A stretch of DNA of 64,000 nt. Origin: Arion vulgaris (lineage: Eukaryota > Mollusca > Gastropoda > Stylommatophora > Arionidae). The notes beneath the pieces were generated by a model. It was not told where the DNA came from. It ran no database searches and was given only the letters and a program-made list of their open reading frames with translations. A program made the translations under genes and the position numbers. Positions 63,690 to 64,000 of the stretch are shown in pieces. The DNA lies in NCBI GenBank assembly GCA_020796225.1, contig CM036762.1:51074407-51138406 (forward strand), written 5' to 3'. Position 1 is the first letter of the stretch. Each line of letters begins with the position of its first letter.

Positions 63690-63930
63690 AACGTTGCAAA
63701 ATTATATTGTTAATTGTTGCAAAATTATGCTGTTAATCATTGCAAAAATAGGATGTTAAACGTTGCAAAAACACGTTGTTAACCGTAGACAGAAGAATAG
63801 GTGATAAACAAGAATATTTCAGACCACAAGTAAAGGCTAAGATAATAAGAGGTGAAACCGATATAGCAATGAGAAGTGGTGTGTTGATATGGCAATGAGA
63901 AGTGGTGTGTTGATATGGCAATGAGAGGGG
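63690..63930. repeat. Two short degenerate tandem repeats
   Basis: Four or five ~24-bp units around cgttgcaaaattatgttgtt lie at 63690-63785, and three ~26-bp units of gatatggcaatgagaagtgg at 63860-63930. Confidence 0.75.
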
Positions 63931-64000
63931 GGCGTGGCAGATAGGGATACGTTAGAAGCTCTGCAAACAGAAGTGATAGATTTGTTGGAGATTATACCAA

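Overview
The window is animal nuclear DNA, most likely from a lophotrochozoan and plausibly a gastropod mollusc. This is an inference from three things: many tRNA-derived SINEs, decayed non-LTR retrotransposons of the type common in mollusc genomes, and one exon that looks like the start of a Notum-type secreted carboxylesterase. There are no bacterial-style genes, no rRNA, no intact tRNA gene and no CRISPR array. Nearly all open frames are shadows of tandem repeats or pieces of transposable elements.

Repeat names used here are mine. SINE-A and SINE-C are related ~255-bp elements with a shared core and a GAA tail. SINE-B, D, E, F, G and H have other tRNA-like heads. LINE-1 is the endonuclease/reverse-transcriptase type with the ATYGCEAW motif. 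LINE-2 carries RNase H plus a C-x-C-x8-H-x4-C motif and a GAA tail. LINE-3 ends in an ATT-type tail. LINE-4 is another RNase H family. MITE-h is a ~165-bp hAT-like miniature element. R1 and R2 are unclassified dispersed repeats.

Layout. 0-1.4 kb: 3' part of a Tc1/mariner-like transposase split by SINE-A. 1.4-6.2 kb: SINE and LINE fragments set in a 37-bp satellite. 6.6-13 kb: large 22-, 44- and 21-bp arrays. 13-20.7 kb: LINE-2, SINE-G, and 26-, 29- and 44-bp arrays. 21-23.6 kb: a noisy 13-bp array and a clean 15-bp array. 23.6-30.6 kb: dense LINE and SINE remnants, some nested. 31-38.6 kb: 22-, 32-, 21-, 25- and 23-bp arrays. 39.7-41.9 kb: a TIR-bounded DDE transposon with a frameshifted transposase. 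42.9-43.2 kb: the Notum-like exon. 43.6-48.2 kb: 22-, 20-, 25- and 11-bp arrays. 48.4-59.9 kb: SINEs, LINEs, MITEs and a 31-bp array. 60-61.1 kb: a 22-bp array. 61.3-64 kb: MITE-h, SINE-G and little else.

Tandem arrays alone fill roughly a quarter of the window. The best biological signals are the Sailor-like DDE transposon with its long TIRs, the seven-member MITE-h family with 8-bp target duplications, several exactly datable nested insertions, minisatellites caught growing inside dispersed repeats, and the Notum-like exon. Some degenerate array stretches look like assembly consensus errors rather than biology.
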